Shown here: positions 8,281-17,334 of the stretch, piece by piece
Position numbering within the stretch: position 1 is the stretch's first letter
Layout of the letters: every line of letters begins with the position of its first letter
Program-made: the position numbers and the translations under genes
Notes under the pieces: model-generated
Databases searched by the model: none
What the model was told of the DNA's origin: nothing
The model's input: only the letters and a program-made list of their open reading frames with translations
Source: Albidovulum sp.
GTDB taxonomy: Bacteria > Pseudomonadota > Alphaproteobacteria > Rhodobacterales > Rhodobacteraceae
DNA: 64,000 nt
NCBI GenBank assembly: GCA_026989275.1
Contig: JALSJQ010000014.1
Location: 1 to 64,000 of the forward strand
Direction of reading: 5' to 3'

Positions 8281-9218
8281 GCCAGCTAGCCGGCATCGTC
8301 CTGCCGGTCTTTCTCGTCATCGCGATGGGATGGCTGGCCGTCGTCAGCCGCCGCTTCCCGGTCGGGGCGGCCGAGGCGGTGATGCAATTCGCCCAAGGGT
8401 TCGCGATTCCGGCGCTGCTCTTTCGCACCGTTGCCCGGATCGACCCGGGCAGGGTTCTCGACTGGCGGCTGCTCGTCTCCTACTACACCGGCTCGCTCAC
8501 GGTGTTTCTCGTCGGCTTGGCCGGGGCGATGCTGCTTTTCCGTCGCCCGGCCGACAATGCCGTGGCCGTCGGCTTCGCCGCCATGTTTCCCAACTCGGTG
8601 CTGCTCGGCCTGCCGATCATGGAACGCGCCTACGGGGAAGACTCGCTGGCGCCGATCTTCGCCATCATCGCCTTCCATGCCCCCTTCTGCTATCTCGTGG
8701 GTTCGGTGGCGATGGCCTTCGCACGGCGCGGCCGCGGGTTCGGGATCTGGCGCACGAGCCTCGCCCTCGTCTCCACGCTGGCCCGCAACCCGCTGCTGAT
8801 CGCCCTCTTTCTCGGCTTCCTGTTCAACCTTTCGGGCCTGACGCTGCCCGGGGTGATCGACGATGCCCTCGTCCTGCTCGTGCGCGGCGCGCTGCCGGCG
8901 GCCCTCTTTGCCCTGGGTGGCATTCTCGTGGCCTATCGGCCCGAGGGCGATCTGCGGCTGATCGGCTGGGTGGTGCTGCTCTCCCTCCTGCTCCATCCGG
9001 CCATTGTCTGGGCGATGGGGCGGGAGATCCTCGCCCTGCCCTTTCCGGCGGGCGAGGCGGCCGTCACCACGGCGGCGATGGCCCCGGGGATCAATGCCTA
9101 TCTCTTCGCCTCGATGCACGGCACCGGCAAGCGGGTCGCGGCAAGCGCCGTGCTCACGGGCACACTGCTGTCGATCCTGACCGCCAGCTTGTGGCTGCAT
9201 CTTCTCGGCGGCGGCTGA
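8277..9218 (+). CDS. AEC family transporter
   Basis: A 313-residue integral inner-membrane protein with roughly ten hydrophobic segments arranged as two halves, typical of the auxin efflux carrier (AEC) family. It has the usual features of short loops and a GALPAALFALGGIL segment in the second half. It overlaps the preceding MBL gene by four bases (ATGA) with GGAGG ahead of the start, so it belongs to the same transcript. The substrate cannot be told from sequence; bacterial relatives include carriers for malonate, malate or amino acids. It ends 42 bases from the convergent ABC operon. Confidence 0.85.
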   Translation: MSQLAGIVLPVFLVIAMGWLAVVSRRFPVGAAEAVMQFAQGFAIPALLFRTVARIDPGRVLDWRLLVSYYTGSLTVFLVGLAGAMLLFRRPADNAVAVGFAAMFPNSVLLGLPIMERAYGEDSLAPIFAIIAFHAPFCYLVGSVAMAFARRGRGFGIWRTSLALVSTLARNPLLIALFLGFLFNLSGLTLPGVIDDALVLLVRGALPAALFALGGILVAYRPEGDLRLIGWVVLLSLLLHPAIVWAMGREILALPFPAGEAAVTTAAMAPGINAYLFASMHGTGKRVAASAVLTGTLLSILTASLWLHLLGGG

Positions 9219-9260
9219 GGCAGACGGCGGCCGGGTGTGGCGGCGCCCCGCCCGCCCGGC

Positions 9261-10169
9261 TCACGCCTCGATGCCCCGCAGCCGCTCGTTGCGCCGCCGC
9301 AGAAGCTCGATCGTCGTCAGGAGCAGGATCGAGATAACCACCAGGATCGTCGCCACCGCGAGGATGGCCGGGCTGATCTGTTCGCGGATGCCGTTCCACA
9401 TCTGCCGCGGGATCGTCTGCTGATCGTAGGCAGCCACGAAGAGCACCACCACCACCTCGTCGAAGGAGGTGACGAAGGCGAAGAGCGCCCCCGAGATCAC
9501 CCCGGGCATGATGAGCGGCATCTGCACCTTGAAGAAGGTGGTGGCGGGCGAGGCGCCGAGCGAGGCCGCCGCCCGCGTCAGGGAATGGTCGAAGCCGACG
9601 AGGGTCGCGGTCACCGTGATGATGACGAAGGGAATGCCGAGCGTCGCATGGGCCAGGATGATGCCGAGATAGCTGCCGGCAAGCCCCGTCATCGAATAGA
9701 AGAAGAACAGCCCGGTGGCGACGATGATGATCGGCACGATCATCGGCGAGATCAGGATCGCCATGATCAGCCGGCGCCAGGGCATCTCGGGCCGCGACAG
9801 GCCGAGCGCGGCCACGGTGCCGAGCACCGTCGCAAGCAGCGTCGAGAAGAAACCGATGATGATCGAGTTCTTCGCCGCCTGCACCCATTTGGCGTTCTCC
9901 CACACGTCCCGCCACCAGGCCCATGTGTCGGGATTGTCGGGATTGATCATGCCGAAGGTGAGCAGGGTCCTGTACCAGCGCAGCGAGAAGCCCGCCGGAT
10001 CGAGACTGAGCATCTTGTCGGTGAAGGTGAAATAGGGCTCGGCATTGAAGGACAGCGGAATGATGATGAGGATCGGCGCGATCAGGAACAGGAAGATCGC
10101 CGCGCAGATCACGAGATAGACCCGGTGCCAGAGCCGCTCGAGCGGGGATGCATAGGGGGGTAGGGCCAT
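9261..10169 (-). CDS. ABC transporter permease, PotC type
   Basis: A 302-residue inner-membrane permease, last gene of the A-D-B-C importer operon. It shows six membrane segments and the EAA loop near RAAASLGASPATTFFKVQMP, which contacts the ATPase. A sequence-supported start at 10169 follows GAGGAGG located over the stop of the upstream permease gene. By family it pairs with the PotB-like subunit to form the polyamine-type channel. The exact solute (spermidine, putrescine or a relative) is an inference. Confidence 0.9.
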   Translation of the reverse strand: MALPPYASPLERLWHRVYLVICAAIFLFLIAPILIIIPLSFNAEPYFTFTDKMLSLDPAGFSLRWYRTLLTFGMINPDNPDTWAWWRDVWENAKWVQAAKNSIIIGFFSTLLATVLGTVAALGLSRPEMPWRRLIMAILISPMIVPIIIVATGLFFFYSMTGLAGSYLGIILAHATLGIPFVIITVTATLVGFDHSLTRAAASLGASPATTFFKVQMPLIMPGVISGALFAFVTSFDEVVVVLFVAAYDQQTIPRQMWNGIREQISPAILAVATILVVISILLLTTIELLRRRNERLRGIEA

Positions 10170-10180
10170 TCGATGCCTCC

Positions 10181-11476
10181 TCAGCCGAGCTTGAGATTGT
10201 CGATGCCCACGAGCCGGTCGTAGAGCCAGTAGAGGATCAGCACCCCGCCGAGAAGCAGCGAGGCCAGCGCCGCGGCCAGCGACCAGTTGAGCGATTTCTG
10301 CATGTGGAAGGCGATCATGTTCGATATCAGCTGCCCCGAGGAGCCGCCGACCAGCGCCGGCGTGATATAGTATCCCACCGCCAGAATGAAGACGAGCAGC
10401 GCCCCGGCGCCGATGCCGGGCACGGTCTGCGGCAGGTAGATGCGGCGGAAGGCCGTCCAGGACGTGGCGCCGAGGGAGCGGGCGGCGCGGACATAGGACG
10501 GGTCGATCGTCCGCATCACCGAATAGAGCGGCAGCACCATGAAGGGCAGCAGGATGTGGGTCATGGCGACGACCGTGCCGGTCTGGTTGAAGATCATCTG
10601 CAGGCGCTGATCGTCGCGAATGAGGCCGAGCCAGACGAGAATGTCGTTGACCACCCCGTTCGTCTGCAACAGGACAATCCAGCTCGTCGTGCGGACCAGA
10701 AGCGAGGTCCAGAAGGGCAGAAGCACGAAGATCATCAGCAGGTTGGAATACCTGAGCGGGAGATTGGCCAGAAGATGGGCAATGGGAAAGCCCAGCACCA
10801 GCGTCAGCCCGGTGATGACGAGCGAAAGCACCAGCGTGCGCAGAAAGAGCTTGCCGTAGATCTGCCGCTCCGGCTCCACCCGCACGATGTCGCCCCCGGC
10901 GTCGCGGGTGAAGTCGAGGGCGTTGAGGAGAAAGTCGATGGTATAGGCATGGGCCGCCTGTCGCATCGCCGTCCAGACCCGCGGATCACCCCATTTCCGG
11001 TTCGCCTTGAGCAGCGCCTCCCCGAAAGGCGGCTTCAGCCGCCTGGCCTTGCGGGCGGTCGAGGTGAAGAGCGAGCGCGTACCCGGCACGTCGTAGTTGA
11101 TCCGGGTCGCCACGGCGCCGATGGTCTTGTTCTTGCGGGCCTCCTTCAGATCCTCGATCAGGAGGGCATAGGCTTCCTCGGTGGGCGGATCGTCCGGATG
11201 GGCCTTCAGCCAGGCGCTGATCCGCGGCATGTTCTGGGAAAAGGTCGGGTTGTAGATCGCCCGGTGGAGCATCTGCCCGATCGGGGTGATGAAGGTGACG
11301 AGCACGAAGACGAGAAGCGGCAGCACCAGCAGAAAGGCCCGCCAGCGCGCGCGGCGCCCCGCCCGGGCGAGCGCCTCGTCGAGCGGCTGACCGTCCACCG
11401 TCAGGATCGGCCCGTCCTCGACGCCGCCGGCGGTAGTGACGACGGCCGCATGGGGATCGGCTGGCACCTGGCTCAT
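10181..11476 (-). CDS. ABC transporter permease, PotB type, with long periplasmic insert
   Basis: About 431 residues, longer than the roughly 285-310 usual for PotB. After TM1 (FLLVLPLLVFVLVTFITP) comes a charged, probably periplasmic region of some 150 residues before TM2 (LFLRTLVLSLVITGLTLVLG). The EAA loop is RAARSLGATSWTAFRRIYLP. The ATG at 11476 is preferred because CAGGAGAGTGAAG precedes it; an ATG at 11503 is the alternative. Long inserts of this kind are known in alphaproteobacterial PotB relatives, and the insert may touch the binding protein. Confidence 0.88.
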   Translation of the reverse strand: MSQVPADPHAAVVTTAGGVEDGPILTVDGQPLDEALARAGRRARWRAFLLVLPLLVFVLVTFITPIGQMLHRAIYNPTFSQNMPRISAWLKAHPDDPPTEEAYALLIEDLKEARKNKTIGAVATRINYDVPGTRSLFTSTARKARRLKPPFGEALLKANRKWGDPRVWTAMRQAAHAYTIDFLLNALDFTRDAGGDIVRVEPERQIYGKLFLRTLVLSLVITGLTLVLGFPIAHLLANLPLRYSNLLMIFVLLPFWTSLLVRTTSWIVLLQTNGVVNDILVWLGLIRDDQRLQMIFNQTGTVVAMTHILLPFMVLPLYSVMRTIDPSYVRAARSLGATSWTAFRRIYLPQTVPGIGAGALLVFILAVGYYITPALVGGSSGQLISNMIAFHMQKSLNWSLAAALASLLLGGVLILYWLYDRLVGIDNLKLG

Positions 11477-11668
11477 CGCTTCACTCTCCTGGTCTCCTGT
11501 CATCGGCGCGCTTCATCGGGGCTGCGGCCCGGGGCGGGGCACCCGCCCGGGAGCGGACGTTCGGCGTGCCCCCCGATCCGGAGGACCCGACAGGCACTCC
11601 CCGCGGGCAAACGTTCCTCCACCGAGATGCCCGCGCCCGGCCGGGCGGGAACGCTTGCCGGCGGGGAG

Positions 11669-11695
11669 GTCCGGCGCGGACGCGCCGCGCCGGAC
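11669..11695 (-). terminator. Intercistronic stem-loop after the binding-protein gene
   Basis: GTCCGGCGCG pairs perfectly with CGCGCCGGAC across a seven-base loop, 37 bases past the stop of the potD-like gene and within a 255-base spacer before the permease start. No T-run follows, so it is more likely an mRNA-stabilising or partial-attenuation hairpin that lets the binding protein be made in excess, a common arrangement in ABC importer operons. Confidence 0.5.
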
Positions 11696-11731
11696 GGTGA
11701 CACGGCCGCGCGAGGCGGCAGGCAGGCGCCC

Positions 11732-12811
11732 TTACTGGGCGAGCCAGGCGTTGAACCGCTCGTTGAGCTCCGTGTCGTGGTCGGCCCAGAACTCGAAATC
11801 GTTGACGAGCGCGTTCCTCAGGTTCTCCGGCGCCGTCGGCATGTGGGGCTTCATGTCGGTCTTGCCGTCCTTGTACTTGCCGACGAGCGGCGCCGAGGAC
11901 TTCCGCGCCGGACCGTAGGAAATGTACCTCGCCTGATCGGCCAGCCGCTGGGTGTCGGTAGCGAACTTGATGAACTCCCAGGCGTCGCTCTTGTGGGGAG
12001 CCCCCTTCGGCATGACGAACATGTCGAAGTCCATGATCTGACCATCCCAGAGAATGGCGAAGGGCTTGTTCTCCGCCACCATGGCGTTGAAGATCCGGCC
12101 GTTGTAGGCGGTGGTCATCGCCACCTCGCCATCGGCCAGCAGCTGCGGCGGCTGCGCCCCGGCTTCCCACCAGACGATCTGATCCTTGATGGTGTCGAGC
12201 TTCCTGAAGGCCCGATCGACCCCTTCGGGGGTGGACAGCACCTCATAGACCTTGTCGGCCGGCACGCCATCGGCCATCAGCGCCATTTCGAGGTTGGCCT
12301 TGGCGCTCTTGCGCAGACCGCGCTTGCCGGGGAACTTCGCGAGATCGAAGAAGTCGGCGATGGTCTTCGGCGCTTCCTTGAACCGCGTGGTGTCATAGGC
12401 CACGACGGTGGACCACACGATGTTGGGCACGGCGCAGTCGGTCAGGGAATCGCCGATGAAGTCGTCCCTGGCCGGGGTGCCATCGGGCGCCGGCGGCAGC
12501 TCGTCGACCGGAAGCTCCTCGAGCAGCCCTTCGTCGCACAGGCGCACGGCGTCGGAACGCTCGACATCGGCCACGTCCACGGAGACGTTGCCGGCCTCGA
12601 CCTGCGCCTTGATCGGCGTGGCGGGGTTGTCGGCATCGACCCAGATCACCTTGATCCCGGTCTTCGCGGTGAAGGGCTTGCCATAGGCCTCGACCTGGCT
12701 CTTGGTGTAGGCACCGCCCCAGCTCATCACCACGATCTCGCGGTCGTTGCCCGCAAGGGCCGCGGTGGCAAGGCCGAGGACGGCCGCCCCTGTCATCAGC
12801 AGTTTCTTCAT
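11732..12811 (-). CDS. Periplasmic polyamine-type substrate-binding protein
   Basis: A 359-residue extracellular solute-binding protein with a Sec signal peptide ending at ALAGNDRE. The mature protein begins IVVMSWGGAYTKSQVEAYGKPF, the cluster D (PotD/PotF-like) signature, and includes DVADVERSDAV and later PKGAPHKSDAWEFIKFATD. It would deliver the solute to the permease pair below. Polyamine specificity is by family only; related proteins bind other small cations, opines or amino-sugar compounds. The start follows AGGAGAGGAAG. Confidence 0.9.
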   Translation of the reverse strand: MKKLLMTGAAVLGLATAALAGNDREIVVMSWGGAYTKSQVEAYGKPFTAKTGIKVIWVDADNPATPIKAQVEAGNVSVDVADVERSDAVRLCDEGLLEELPVDELPPAPDGTPARDDFIGDSLTDCAVPNIVWSTVVAYDTTRFKEAPKTIADFFDLAKFPGKRGLRKSAKANLEMALMADGVPADKVYEVLSTPEGVDRAFRKLDTIKDQIVWWEAGAQPPQLLADGEVAMTTAYNGRIFNAMVAENKPFAILWDGQIMDFDMFVMPKGAPHKSDAWEFIKFATDTQRLADQARYISYGPARKSSAPLVGKYKDGKTDMKPHMPTAPENLRNALVNDFEFWADHDTELNERFNAWLAQ

Positions 12812-12906
12812 CTTCCTCTCCTGTGCAGTTTCCTCTTGCAGTGCTCCTGACGGGTTTCTCCCTGTCCTGCCGACACCCGCGCCCGAGGACGGGGCGTCAC
12901 CTGCCT

Positions 12907-12929
12907 GCGCACCACCGGCGGCGGTGCGC
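12907..12929 (-). terminator. Hairpin in the ATPase-to-binding-protein spacer
   Basis: GCGCACC pairs with GGTGCGC over a nine-base loop, just past the stop of the potA-like gene in a 132-base spacer. No T-run is seen. It may protect the 3' end of the first cistron or lower readthrough. Function is inferred. Confidence 0.3.
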
Positions 12930-12943
12930 CATCGCCTGCCCCG

Positions 12944-14029
12944 TCACAACGGATCGAGAGCGCGGCAATCCTCGACCGCCCAGCTCACGGGCATCGTCTG
13001 CCCTACCATGATGGGCGGGTGGCCCGAATTGTTGGGCACCTTGATGATGAACTCGTCGTTGCCATGCACGCGGGCACGGCAGCGGATATGGTCGCCAAGA
13101 TAGATCATCTCGAGCATCTCGGCCGTGGCCCGGTTCTCGCCGCCGCTTTCGCCGAGCCGCACGCGCTCGGGCCGAAGCGACAAGAGCGTCGGGCTGCCCG
13201 GCCCTTCCACCCGGACGGCAAGGGCCTTCGTGAGCGCCCCGTCGGCCAGCCGCACGGTGGCGACATCCCCCTCGAGCGCGACCACCTCCCCTTCGAGCTT
13301 GTTGTTCTCGCCGATGAACTGGGCGACGAAACTGTTCTCGGGGCGCTCGTAGAGATCTTCGGGAGTGGAAAGCTGCTGGATCACCCCGTCATTGAAGACG
13401 GCGATCCGGTCCGACATGGTGAGCGCCTCGGACTGGTCATGGGTGACATAGACCACGGTGATGCCGAGCCGCTCGTGCAGATGCTTGATCTCGTATTGCA
13501 TGTGCTCGCGCAGCTGCTTGTCGAGCGCGCCCAGCGGTTCGTCCATGAGCACGAGCTCGGGCTCGAAGACGAGGGCGCGGGCAAGAGCGATGCGCTGCTG
13601 CTGGCCGCCCGACAGCTGCCCCGGCAGCCGGGTGGCGAATTCCTCCATCTGCACCATCTCGAGCGCACGGCGCACCTTGCCTTCGCGTTCCTCTCTCCCG
13701 ATCCCCCGCACCTCGAGGGGGAAGGACAGGTTCTCGGCCACCGTCATGTGCGGAAAGAGGGCATAGTTCTGGAACACCATGCCGATACCGCGCCTGTGAG
13801 GGGGAATGTCGTTGATCGGCTGTCCGTCGAGCCGGATCTCGCCATGGGTCGGCACCTCGAAGCCGGCCAGCATCATCAGACAGGTGGTCTTGCCCGAACC
13901 GGACGGGCCGAGCATGGTGAGGAACTCGCCACGGCCGATGGAGATGTTGAGATCCTTCACGACCAGCGTGCGCCCGTCGTAACTTTTCTGCACACGATCG
14001 AACACGACGAATGCGTCGTCAGTCGCCAC
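12944..14029 (-). CDS. ABC transporter ATP-binding protein, PotA type
   Basis: A 361-residue ATPase that powers the importer. Walker A is GPSGSGKTTCLMMLAG, the Q-loop follows in VFQNYALFPHMTV, the signature is LSGGQQQRIALARAL, Walker B is LVLMDEPLGALD, and the H-loop is YVTHDQSEAL. A TOBE-type C-terminal regulatory domain (about 240-355) is present. GTG at 14029 is the start, behind GGGAGAGCGGGCC. It is the first gene of the four-gene operon on the minus strand. Confidence 0.93.
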   Translation of the reverse strand: MATDDAFVVFDRVQKSYDGRTLVVKDLNISIGRGEFLTMLGPSGSGKTTCLMMLAGFEVPTHGEIRLDGQPINDIPPHRRGIGMVFQNYALFPHMTVAENLSFPLEVRGIGREEREGKVRRALEMVQMEEFATRLPGQLSGGQQQRIALARALVFEPELVLMDEPLGALDKQLREHMQYEIKHLHERLGITVVYVTHDQSEALTMSDRIAVFNDGVIQQLSTPEDLYERPENSFVAQFIGENNKLEGEVVALEGDVATVRLADGALTKALAVRVEGPGSPTLLSLRPERVRLGESGGENRATAEMLEMIYLGDHIRCRARVHGNDEFIIKVPNNSGHPPIMVGQTMPVSWAVEDCRALDPL

Positions 14030-14360
14030 GGCCCGCTCTCCCTGTTGCGCCCCTTCGCGGGGGCGGAATTTGGCTCAAACAAACATCATTGGCGGCCGCG
14101 GCGCAAGCCGCAGCGCCATTCATTCCTCCGACCGCCTCGCCGCGACCGAAAATGAGGCACGAGCGACGCCCCCTCCTCAACCGGCATGCGCCACCCGCAC
14201 GGGCAACAAGCGCAGGAGGGGAGAATCAGTCACGCCAGGATCCCCGCTTCCGGGAAGCACGGGGCGGGTGCGGACCCATCGTCGGGCGCGACCGAAGGCG
14301 GCCCCGGCCCGATGGCCGCGGATCGTCCACGGATGGAGAGAAGGACGGAAAGGCGCCAGC
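14030..14360. other. Gene-free stretch between importer operon and tRNA-Leu
   Basis: I see no plausible gene here; open frames in it lack protein-like composition. It should hold the promoter and leader of the importer operon on the minus strand and the downstream tail of the tRNA-Leu transcript. No convincing promoter hexamers or hairpin stood out. Confidence 0.4.
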
Positions 14361-14447
14361 TGGTGCGGTCGAGAGGACTCGAACCTCCACGGGTTTTACC
14401 CCACAGCGACCTCAACGCTGCGCGTCTACCAGTTCCGCCACGACCGC
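14361..14447 (-). tRNA. tRNA-Leu (anticodon GAG)
   Basis: The minus strand reads a type II tRNA: acceptor GCGGTCG pairs with CGACCGC, the D arm is GCGGAACTGGTAGACGCGC, the anticodon stem-loop is CAGCG-TTGAGGT-CGCTG with GAG as anticodon, and the T arm is GGAGGTTCGAGTCCTC. The discriminator A is followed by encoded CCA (14363-14361). It reads CUC and CUU leucine codons. Confidence 0.97.
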
Positions 14448-14671
14448 ACGTCTGGCTGGCGAGGGGTCATTTAGCGAGTGACTCGGGAAATGTGAAGGGG
14501 GCGGGAGCGGTTTTTTGCACCTCCCCTCATTCGCGCGAGAAGGCACGCTCCGCCGGCCGGGGGAATGGGGGTTGTGAAACACCCTGCCGGTATGCTGCAA
14601 GCATGCAGGACGAGGGGGCGGCCGGGCGGCGGCTTCCGGCACGCGCATGATGAAACACGGGCGGTGACGAA

Positions 14672-15205
14672 ATGGGATTCGATTTCAGGATAGAGGAGAG
14701 CCGGATCCTCCAGGGCGTACGGATCATCACGCCGGACGTGTTCGAGGAGACCCGCGGCACCATCTGGACCTCCTATCTGGAACGGGAGATCGGCGCGCTC
14801 CTGCCCGAGGGGCTGCGCTTCGTGCACGACAAGTTCTCCCTCTCCTGGAACAACGTGCTGCGCGGCATCCACGGCGACCACAAGTCGTGGAAGCTCGTGA
14901 CCTGCGTGTACGGAGAGATCCATCAGGTCGTGGTGGACATGCGCCCCGACTCGCCCAGCTACCTGCGCCACGAGCGTTTCGTCATCAACCGCCACGACCA
15001 GAAGCTCGTCCTCATCCCCCCCGGCATGGGCAACGCCTATTACGTCTCCTCTCCCGAAGCGGTCTATCATTACAAGCTGGCCTATGAGGGCGACTACGTC
15101 GATGCCGACGAGCAGTTTACCGTCGCCTGGAACGATCCGCGGCTCGGCATCGACTGGCCGACGGACGACCCGATCCTCTCCCCCCGCGATGCGCGCCTGA
15201 CATGA
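14672..15205 (+). CDS. dTDP-4-dehydrorhamnose 3,5-epimerase family protein
   Basis: A 177-residue RmlC-fold protein acting on a nucleotide-linked keto-sugar. RGIHGDHKSWKLV carries the base His equivalent to RmlC His63, and a Tyr-rich stretch (YHYKLAYEGDYV) followed by NDPRLGIDWP matches the end of the family. It opens a four-gene set with a cupin, methyltransferase and aminotransferase. No rmlA, rmlB or rmlD lies nearby, so the product need not be rhamnose. Its stop overlaps an in-frame ATG of the next gene (ATGA). Confidence 0.85.
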   Translation: MGFDFRIEESRILQGVRIITPDVFEETRGTIWTSYLEREIGALLPEGLRFVHDKFSLSWNNVLRGIHGDHKSWKLVTCVYGEIHQVVVDMRPDSPSYLRHERFVINRHDQKLVLIPPGMGNAYYVSSPEAVYHYKLAYEGDYVDADEQFTVAWNDPRLGIDWPTDDPILSPRDARLT

Positions 15206-15261
15206 AGCCGCCGGCGCCCGCGGCCACCTCCTTCCATCCGCCATTCTCCATTGAGGCTCCC

Positions 15262-15669
15262 ATGACCGAAATCATCGAACATGACGGCAGGATCATCTCG
15301 ATCATCCACCGCAGCGAGGACTGGAAGAAGGGGCTCGACTTCATCACCCCGAACGAGCTCTTCATCCAGGTCGGCACCTGGTGGTATGACCGGGGCAGGA
15401 AGCTCGCCAGCCACATCCACAACGATTTCGACCGCCCCGGCGGCCGCACGATGGAGAGCGTCTATGTGCGCCGGGGCGCCATGCGGGTGCTGCTCTATGC
15501 CGAAGATCGCAGCTTCCTGCGCGATCTGGTGCTGAGGGAAGGCGACCTGGCCGTCTTCGCCTATGGCGGCCACGGCTACGAGATCCTCGAGGACGACACC
15601 CAGATCATCGAGAGCAAGAACGGCCCCTTCGTGGATGTCGAGACCGACAAGACCAAGTTCGAGGGCTGA
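15262..15669 (+). CDS. Small cupin protein of the sugar cassette
   Basis: About 135 residues with a single cupin barrel: HIHNDF (metal or sugar-binding His pair), GGRTMESVYVRRGAMRVLL and a C-terminal GDLAVFAYGGHGYEI motif matching cupin motif 2. It may be a sugar isomerase, epimerase or regulator; specificity is not clear. ATG at 15262 was chosen because the 20 residues gained from the overlapping ATG at 15202 are Pro/Ala-rich and not protein-like; the 15202 start would couple it to the epimerase gene. Three bases separate it from the methyltransferase gene. Confidence 0.75.
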   Translation: MTEIIEHDGRIISIIHRSEDWKKGLDFITPNELFIQVGTWWYDRGRKLASHIHNDFDRPGGRTMESVYVRRGAMRVLLYAEDRSFLRDLVLREGDLAVFAYGGHGYEILEDDTQIIESKNGPFVDVETDKTKFEG

Positions 15670-15672
15670 GCC

Positions 15673-16227
15673 ATGAAACTTCACCTGGGCTGCTGGCACC
15701 GCTACATCCCCGGCTGGGTCCATGTCGATCTGTGCGACATGCCCCATATCGACCACAAGACCTCGGTGGACGATCTCTCGATGTTCGAAGACGGCGCGGC
15801 CGACATCATCTACGCCAGCCACGTTCTGGAATATTTCGACCGCATCGAGGCCGCCCGCGTGCTGGCCGAGTGGCGCCGGGTGCTGCGCCCCGGCGGAACG
15901 CTGCGCCTCGCGGTGCCCGACTTCGACGCCCTGATCGAGGTCTATCGGCGCAGCGGCACGCTCGGCACGATTCTCGGCCCGCTCTACGGCCGCATGGAGA
16001 TCGAGACCCCCGAGGGGCCACGCACGCTCTATCATCGCACCGTCTACAATTTCGCCGATCTCGCGGCGCTGCTCGAGGAAAACGGCTTTTGCGACGTGCG
16101 CCGCTACGACTGGCGCCAGACGGTTCACAAGGACCACGACGATCACAGCCAAGCCTATTATCCCCACATGGACAAGGAAAACGGTCTTCTGATCAGCCTG
16201 AACGTGGAGGCCACTCGCGATGAGTGA
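15673..16227 (+). CDS. SAM-dependent methyltransferase (type 11)
   Basis: A 184-residue class I methyltransferase. KLHLGCWHRYIPGWVHVDL is motif I in its short glycan-cluster form, DIIYASHVLEYFD is the motif around the SAM site, and LRPGGTLRLAVPD is motif III. Small proteins of this type in polysaccharide clusters methylate sugars or their carriers. GAGGGCTGAGCC precedes the ATG. Its end overlaps the aminotransferase start by eight bases. Confidence 0.85.
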   Translation: MKLHLGCWHRYIPGWVHVDLCDMPHIDHKTSVDDLSMFEDGAADIIYASHVLEYFDRIEAARVLAEWRRVLRPGGTLRLAVPDFDALIEVYRRSGTLGTILGPLYGRMEIETPEGPRTLYHRTVYNFADLAALLEENGFCDVRRYDWRQTVHKDHDDHSQAYYPHMDKENGLLISLNVEATRDE

Positions 16228-17323
16228 CAAAGACGAATTCATCATGCAGATGCGCCCATGGTTCGGCGAGGAAGAGAAGCGCGCCCTGGCCGAATACATG
16301 GAAGAGGACGGCTTCCTAACCGAGTTCCGGCGCACGGCCGCTTTCGAGCAGGCGATTGCCGACTACACCGGCGCCCGGCATTGCATCGTCACCAACAACG
16401 GCACCGTCAGCCTCACGCTCGCCGCCCTGGCCGCCGGCATCGGAGCCGGGGACGAGGTGATCGTGCCCGATTTCACCATGATCGCCACCCCCAATTCGGT
16501 GCAGATGATCGGCGCCAGGCCGGTCTTCGTCGATGTCGAGCCGGGAACGCTGTGCATGGACATCGACGCCGCCCGGGCCGCCATCGGTCCGCGCACACGG
16601 GCGATCATGCTGGTCACCGCCAACGGCCGCTATCCCGAAGCCGGCATCGAAGCCTTCCGGCGCCTGTGCGCCGAGAAGGGGCTGATCCTGATCGAGGACA
16701 GCGCACAGTCTCTCGGCTCGCGCTATCCCGACGGCACCCATATGGGGCTCAAGGGGGCGGTCGGATCCTTCTCCTTCTCGGCGCCGAAGATCATCTCCAC
16801 CGGGCAGGGCGGCGCGCTGATCACCGATGACGACACCATCGCCCGTCGTCTGCGCCGGCTCAAGGATTTCGGCCGCGTCCGCGGCGGCACCGACATCCAC
16901 GACGAGATCGGCTACAACTTCAAGTTCACCGAGCTGCAGGCGGTGGTGGGTCTCGAGCAGATGAAGAAGCTGCCCTGGCGTGTCGAGCGCAAGCGCGAGA
17001 TCTACCGCCGCTACCGGCACAACCTGGCCGACGTGCCGGAGGTGCGCTTCTTCGATCAGGATCTCGAGCACACCACGCCCTGGTTCATCGACGTGATGGT
17101 CGAGGCGCGCGAGCGGCTGCAGGCGCATCTCGAGGCGGCGGGGATCGGCACGCGGGTGATGTATCCGCCGATCCACCGGCAGAAGGCCTATGACCGACCG
17201 GGGCATTTCCCGGTTGCCGAGGAGGTCGGCCGGCGCGGCCTGTGGCTGCCCTCCGCCGCACAACTCACCGATGCGCAGATCGACCGGATCACCGGGGCGA
17301 TTCGCGCTTTCTACGGCCGGTGA
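16220..17323 (+). CDS. DegT/DnrJ/EryC1/StrS family aminotransferase
   Basis: A 367-residue PLP enzyme of fold type I that transfers an amino group to a keto-sugar nucleotide. [10 protein letters not shown] supplies the PLP-binding Asp, and [15 protein letters not shown] holds the Schiff-base Lys. [22 protein letters not shown] is the typical dimer motif. Together with the epimerase and methyltransferase it suggests an amino- and methyl-decorated deoxysugar for surface polysaccharide or protein glycosylation. GGAGG precedes the ATG inside the end of the methyltransferase gene. Confidence 0.9.
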   Translation: MSDKDEFIMQMRPWFGEEEKRALAEYMEEDGFLTEFRRTAAFEQAIADYTGARHCIVTNNGTVSLTLAALAAGIGAGDEVIVPDFTMIATPNSVQMIGARPVFVDVEPGTLCMDIDAARAAIGPRTRAIMLVTANGRYPEAGIEAFRRLCAEKGLILIEDSAQSLGSRYPDGTHMGLKGAVGSFSFSAPKIISTGQGGALITDDDTIARRLRRLKDFGRVRGGTDIHDEIGYNFKFTELQAVVGLEQMKKLPWRVERKREIYRRYRHNLADVPEVRFFDQDLEHTTPWFIDVMVEARERLQAHLEAAGIGTRVMYPPIHRQKAYDRPGHFPVAEEVGRRGLWLPSAAQLTDAQIDRITGAIRAFYGR

Positions 17324-17334
17324 AGGGGCAGGCG

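Noticed and set aside
10148-12850. Open frame of 900 codons on the plus strand opposite the ABC importer genes
   Set aside because: It is the antisense shadow of well-recognised potB- and potD-like genes; its composition (His, Arg, Gly, Asp-rich) is what a high-G+C antisense frame gives.
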